Positions 16,853 to 19,762 of a DNA stretch of 19,762 nucleotides are shown one piece after another. The stretch's first letter is position 1; each line of letters starts with the position of its first letter. The position numbers and the translations under genes are program-made. The notes under the pieces were generated by a model. That model had not been told where the DNA came from and ran no database searches. It was given only the letters and a program-made list of their open reading frames with translations. Location: the NCBI GenBank assembly GCA_044450785.1, contig JBIOJM010000179.1, forward strand, positions 1-19,762. The letters are read 5' to 3'. The DNA is from JBIOJM01 sp044450785. Lineage in GTDB: Bacteria > Planctomycetota > Planctomycetia > Isosphaerales > Isosphaeraceae.

Positions 16853-17008
16853 GTCGAATCCCAGCATTCCAGATGCAGCGAGGGACTACCGTGCCGCAGC
16901 CCAAGAGCCTTCTGGACCCTTCGGATGTTTGAGTCGCTGCCTTTAACGTTGACCATCTAGACCTCCGCGACTGACCGCGGGATTCCTGAAACCTCCGGAG
17001 AGACCATC
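16853..17008 (+). other. Intergenic spacer with a decayed start-like sequence and a small hairpin
   Basis: This 156-base gap is the longest within the plus-strand run. It holds a 20-base sequence (16880-16899) matching 16 of 20 positions of the initiation region of the next gene (16998-17017), leading into a 13-codon frame that ends at 16932. A hairpin CCGCG/CGCGG lies at 16965-16980 with a six-base loop. This may be a transcript-processing point or the relic of a duplication; no full gene is present. Confidence 0.35.
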
Positions 17009-17806
17009 ATGCCGCAGGCGACCGTTGATGGATTGCGGATCTACTACGAGGACACCGGACTGGGCGAACCGGCTCTGCTGCTGACGCCGGCCTGGTGCAT
17101 GAGTCACTCCGGCCTGGCCCAATTGCCGGAACGGTGCAGTGCCTATCGGCGGACCCTGACCTTGGACTGGCGCGGCCACGGCCGTTCCGACAAGCCGGCC
17201 GGCGACTTCGGTGCCAAGGAACTGGCGGCCGACTGCCTGGCGGTTGCCAATGCCGCGGGGGTCAATCAATTCGTGCCGGTTACTCTGCACCACTCCGGCT
17301 GGGCCGGCATCGAACTGCGACGACAGTTCCCCGACCGCATTCCACGCCTGGTCCACCTCGACTGGACGTTGCTGCCTCCGCCGCCGTTCTACATGGACAT
17401 CGTCCATGGGTTGGCGGCGCCGGACCGCTGGCAACGAGCCCGCGACGCGCTCCTGGGGATCTTCGCCTCGGCGGGACTGCACGACTACGACTACCAGCAC
17501 ATGGTCCAGGAGGAGATGGCTGGCTACAGCGGCGAGATGTGGATGCGTTCCGGCAGGGAGATCAGCGCCAGCTTCGCCAAGTGGGGCAGCCCGCTGGAGG
17601 CACTGTCCTCCCTGAACCCTCCGGCGCAAACGCTGCACATCTACGGTCAGCCCGAGGATCCCGGCTACTTGGCCGCCCAGGAGGCCTTCGCGAAGGACCA
17701 CCCCTGGTTCCATGCCCTGAGAGTGTCGGCCCGTAGTGCCTATGCGTGCTATGAGATCCCCGATTACCTGGCAGCGGCCATCGACAAGTTCGTCGCCGAC
17801 AAATGA
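17009..17806 (+). CDS. Alpha/beta-hydrolase-fold protein resembling cofactor-free 2,4-dioxygenases (HOD/QDO), active-site residues replaced
   Basis: The 265-residue protein has the alpha/beta-hydrolase core and many landmarks of 1H-3-hydroxy-4-oxoquinaldine 2,4-dioxygenase: an xPxWC oxyanion-hole region, DWRGHG at 53-58, FVPVTLHHSGW (elbow), LDW with Asp118, PDRWQRARDALLGIF, EEMAGY at 168-173, MRSGR, GSP, and HPWF at 231-234. In HOD the elbow reads SHSHGGW with Ser101 at its tip, and His251 with Asp126 forms the catalytic dyad. Here the aligned elbow position is His94 and the aligned catalytic-histidine region reads SAYACYEIP; no His occurs after His235. Only the aspartate remains. It is therefore either an inactive relative, a binding protein or an enzyme with a changed mechanism. 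GGAGAG precedes the ATG at 17009 by about eight bases. The gap to the next gene is 30 bases. Confidence 0.82.
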   Translation: MPQATVDGLRIYYEDTGLGEPALLLTPAWCMSHSGLAQLPERCSAYRRTLTLDWRGHGRSDKPAGDFGAKELAADCLAVANAAGVNQFVPVTLHHSGWAGIELRRQFPDRIPRLVHLDWTLLPPPPFYMDIVHGLAAPDRWQRARDALLGIFASAGLHDYDYQHMVQEEMAGYSGEMWMRSGREISASFAKWGSPLEALSSLNPPAQTLHIYGQPEDPGYLAAQEAFAKDHPWFHALRVSARSAYACYEIPDYLAAAIDKFVADK

Positions 17807-17836
17807 AGTCTGCCATCCTGCCAAGTGAGGTATTCC

Positions 17837-18259
17837 ATGCAAAAGAACCTGGAAGTCGTTGAGGCGATGTACCAGTGCTTCCGCACTGGCGACATGAAGA
17901 AGCTCAAGGAAGAGGTCTTTGCGCCGGACGTAACCTGGACCTTGCCGGGGCGCAACCCCATCGCCGGGACCAAGGAAGGCGCCGATGAGGTGCTGGGTTT
18001 CTTCGGTGCCCTCCGGAAGGCGGGCCTGCAGGTGACGCCGCTGGGCTTGGGCGAGGTCGGCAGCGATGGCGTCGCCGAGGTGTATCGCGGTCACGGCGAG
18101 GTCAACGGCGTCAAGCTCGACGCCTACAACGTCAACTACTACAAGATCCGCAATGGCAAGATTGCGGAGGTCCAGGTCTTCATGGCCGACCAGCACGGTT
18201 ACGACGCCTTCTGCTGGGCGGCATTCAAGCTCAAGCCGATCCCGGAACGCTTGGCCTGA
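17837..18259 (+). CDS. SnoaL/NTF2-like (ketosteroid-isomerase-like) protein
   Basis: The 140-residue protein begins MQKNLEVVEAMYQCFRTGDMKKL and continues FAPDVTWTLPGRNPIAGTKEGADEVLGFF. It ends with strands VNGVKLDAYNVNYYKIRNGKIAEVQVFMADQHGYDAFCWAAF. This is the NTF2/SnoaL-like pattern found in ketosteroid isomerase-type proteins. The ATG at 17837 follows GTGAGG at a suitable distance; a GTG at 17825 would overlap that site. It belongs to a different SnoaL-like subgroup from the ester-cyclase-like genes upstream (it has a GxNPIAGxxxG loop rather than FPD). It is the fifth SnoaL-fold gene of the cluster, between the HOD-like gene and the P450 gene, and may act on a neighbour's product. Confidence 0.85.
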   Translation: MQKNLEVVEAMYQCFRTGDMKKLKEEVFAPDVTWTLPGRNPIAGTKEGADEVLGFFGALRKAGLQVTPLGLGEVGSDGVAEVYRGHGEVNGVKLDAYNVNYYKIRNGKIAEVQVFMADQHGYDAFCWAAFKLKPIPERLA

Positions 18260-18294
18260 CGGTTGGCCAGATCCCAATTGCCGAGGAACCTACG

Positions 18295-19497
18295 ATGGAA
18301 GCAATCAAGTTCGAGCAACTGTTCCAGCTAGGGATCGCAGATCCCTTCCCCTTCTACCACCGTCTTCGCGCCTCCGACCCGGTCTACTGGTGTCCGGACG
18401 TGCTGCCGGGGTGGTACATCTCGCGCCACGCCGACGTCCTGGCGATCACCGAGGACGGCAAACGGTTCGGCAACAAGGACATCGTCACCTACCCCCTGCA
18501 GCAGGAGACCAACGGGACGTTCTGGCATTCGCAGGCTGACGGTATCCTGTTCCGTGACGGCGCCGATCATGCCCGGGTGCGCCGCCTCTGCAGCATGGCG
18601 CTCTCGGAGGACCTGGTCCAGGGAATGCGTCCCCGCACCGAGGCGCTGGCGAACCAACTGCTCGACGGCCTCCGGGGCAACGAGGCCATGGATGTCGTCA
18701 ACGACTACGCCGTGCCACTCAGCCACACGATCCTCCTCGAGCTGGTGGGAGCACCACCTCGGGACGTCAAGCTGCTGCGGCGCTGGGGCATTGATCTGCA
18801 CAACGGCCTGGATCTTCTTCCCAATCCGGAGACAGCCCGTCAGGGAGAAGTGACCAACCGTGAGCTGGTCGACTATTACAGGCAGGCCATCGCCGAACGG
18901 CGCCGCAATCCGGCTCGAGACCTGATCAGCGGCATGATCGCCGCGGAGTCCGAGGGGGCGAAGTTGACGGAAGCCGAGATGATTGGCACGCTGATTCAAA
19001 TGACGCCCGGCCCCGACGCCGTTACCATGCTGATGAGCAACGCGGTGCTGGCCCTGATCCGGCACTCCGACCAATTGCAGTTGCTTCGTCAGAATCCGTC
19101 GCTGATGCCCAACGCCATCCAGGAGTTCTTGCGCTACGAGGCCCCGGTGGGGGTCTTTATGCGCGTTGCCACCGAAGACGTGTCGTTCCGCGATCAGCCG
19201 ATCAAGAAAGGGCAGATGATCTGCCTGATGTTCCGGGCGGCCAACCGCGATCCGGAACGATTTGCTGACCCTGACCGGCTCGACGTCACGCGCGAGCAAA
19301 TCATCCATTTCTCCTTCAGCCAGGGACCGCACCGATGCATGGGCTACCATTTGGCGCCGCTGATTGCCGAGATCGGCATCAACGCCTTGGTTCAGCGACT
19401 CTCCGACCTGACGCTGGCGACGGACAAGCTGGTCTATCGCAAGAGCTTCGTGATGCGGGCCCTGGAAGCGTTGCCCGTGACGTTCTCGGCCCGGTAG
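18295..19497 (+). CDS. Cytochrome P450
   Basis: The 400-residue soluble class bacterial P450 has no N-terminal anchor. The heme loop is FSQGPHRCMG with the ligand Cys348, and the K-helix ExxR is EFLR with Glu277 and Arg280. FRAANRDPERFADPDRLDV matches the meander-adjacent segment of bacterial P450s. The I-helix motif, normally (A/G)Gx(D/E)T(T/S), reads PGPDAVT at 238-244, so the alanine/glycine is proline and the conserved threonine is Ala242, with a Thr two residues later. The P450 presumably hydroxylates or couples a pathway intermediate; the redox partner is not in the window. GAGG lies before the ATG at 18295, 35 bases after the SnoaL gene. Length and motifs are complete, so it is not a pseudogene. 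Confidence 0.95.
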   Translation: MEAIKFEQLFQLGIADPFPFYHRLRASDPVYWCPDVLPGWYISRHADVLAITEDGKRFGNKDIVTYPLQQETNGTFWHSQADGILFRDGADHARVRRLCSMALSEDLVQGMRPRTEALANQLLDGLRGNEAMDVVNDYAVPLSHTILLELVGAPPRDVKLLRRWGIDLHNGLDLLPNPETARQGEVTNRELVDYYRQAIAERRRNPARDLISGMIAAESEGAKLTEAEMIGTLIQMTPGPDAVTMLMSNAVLALIRHSDQLQLLRQNPSLMPNAIQEFLRYEAPVGVFMRVATEDVSFRDQPIKKGQMICLMFRAANRDPERFADPDRLDVTREQIIHFSFSQGPHRCMGYHLAPLIAEIGINALVQRLSDLTLATDKLVYRKSFVMRALEALPVTFSAR

Positions 19498-19637
19498 TTT
19501 TTCAGGGGGCGAAGGGGGAACGTCCACCCGGCGCGGAACTCGCCAGCGTTCCGGTCGCCGCCCCGCAGTCTGGCGACTTCGGCTGCGAGTCGCAGAGCTC
19601 GCCCTGAGATGAGCAGGAACATGCGGAGAACACACCA

Positions 19638-19762
19638 ATGGCATCTATCGATTCGGTTGCCTTTGTCGTGATCGGCAGCGGCGCCGCGGGCAGCGTGGTG
19701 GCCAACCGGCTCAGCGCCGACCCGGCGACGCGCGTGCTGGTGCTGGAGGCCGGCGGCGCTGC
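19638..19762 (+). CDS. GMC-family (glucose-methanol-choline) FAD oxidoreductase, 5' end only
   Basis: Forty-one codons are visible before the window ends. The protein begins MASIDSVAFVVIGSGAAGSV with VANRLSADPATRVLVLEAGG after it, the classic N-terminal FAD/ADP-binding signature (GxGxxG at about 13-18 and the Glu of LEAGG) of GMC oxidoreductases such as choline dehydrogenase-like enzymes. It continues beyond 19762, so substrate motifs cannot be judged. It follows the P450 gene by 140 bases on the same strand and probably belongs to the same cluster; this gap could also contain its own promoter. Confidence 0.85.
   Translation, partial: MASIDSVAFVVIGSGAAGSVVANRLSADPATRVLVLEAGGA

Noticed and set aside
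14828..16867. A 679-residue minus-strand open frame, longer than the sense gene opposite it
   Set aside because: It lies antisense to the CrtI-like and SnoaL-like genes, which have clear motifs. Its composition (rich in Arg, Ala, Gly, Glu, Asp) is typical of shadow frames in high-GC DNA and it shows no domain.
16943..18277. A 444-residue minus-strand open frame
   Set aside because: It is antisense to the HOD-like and SnoaL-like genes, both supported by family patterns and ribosome-binding sites.
19498..19637. GGAACG/CGTTCC pairing as a terminator after the P450 gene
   Set aside because: The arms are only six bases with a loop of more than 20 bases and no T-run follows, so it is not distinguishable from chance.

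Overview
The window is high-GC bacterial DNA that most resembles a planctomycete, perhaps of the Isosphaera/Singulisphaera group. This is an inference. It rests on an exported beta-helix repeat protein with an N-terminal LExRxLL-like motif, a very large CHAT-STAND-TPR protein, and long shadow ORFs opposite real genes. No tRNA, rRNA, CRISPR array, insertion sequence or phage gene was seen.

Layout. (1) Positions 1-776 hold the 3' part of a probable outer-membrane beta-barrel gene. (2) 863-4423 encodes an 1186-residue exported parallel beta-helix protein. (3) A hairpin at 4425-4466 separates it from a convergent gene on the minus strand. (4) 4482-8969 (-) encodes a 1495-residue protein with a CHAT protease-like domain, a STAND NTPase, one membrane segment and a TPR region. 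(5) 8970-9416 is a gene-free divergent intergenic region with an AT-rich palindromic core. (6) From 9417 to the right edge, ten genes all read on the plus strand with gaps of 30-156 bp. In order they are a double DJ-1/PfpI protein, a benzoylformate-decarboxylase-like ThDP enzyme, four SnoaL/NTF2-like ORFs or fusions, a CrtI-like FAD oxidoreductase, an alpha/beta-hydrolase resembling cofactor-free dioxygenases, another SnoaL-like protein, a cytochrome P450, and the start of a GMC oxidoreductase.

The plus-strand run looks like a small-molecule biosynthetic or catabolic cluster. It has a ThDP carbon-carbon bond enzyme, six SnoaL-fold domains in five genes, and four different oxidation chemistries. 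No polyketide synthase, NRPS or terpene synthase core is in the window, so the substrate and product are unknown. The most notable details are the dioxygenase-like hydrolase that lacks both the elbow serine and the catalytic histidine, the P450 with a proline-containing, threonine-shifted I-helix motif, and the CHAT-STAND protein divergent from the cluster. No transcription factor is encoded here. Family calls were made by eye from motifs and remembered family sequences; no search was run.
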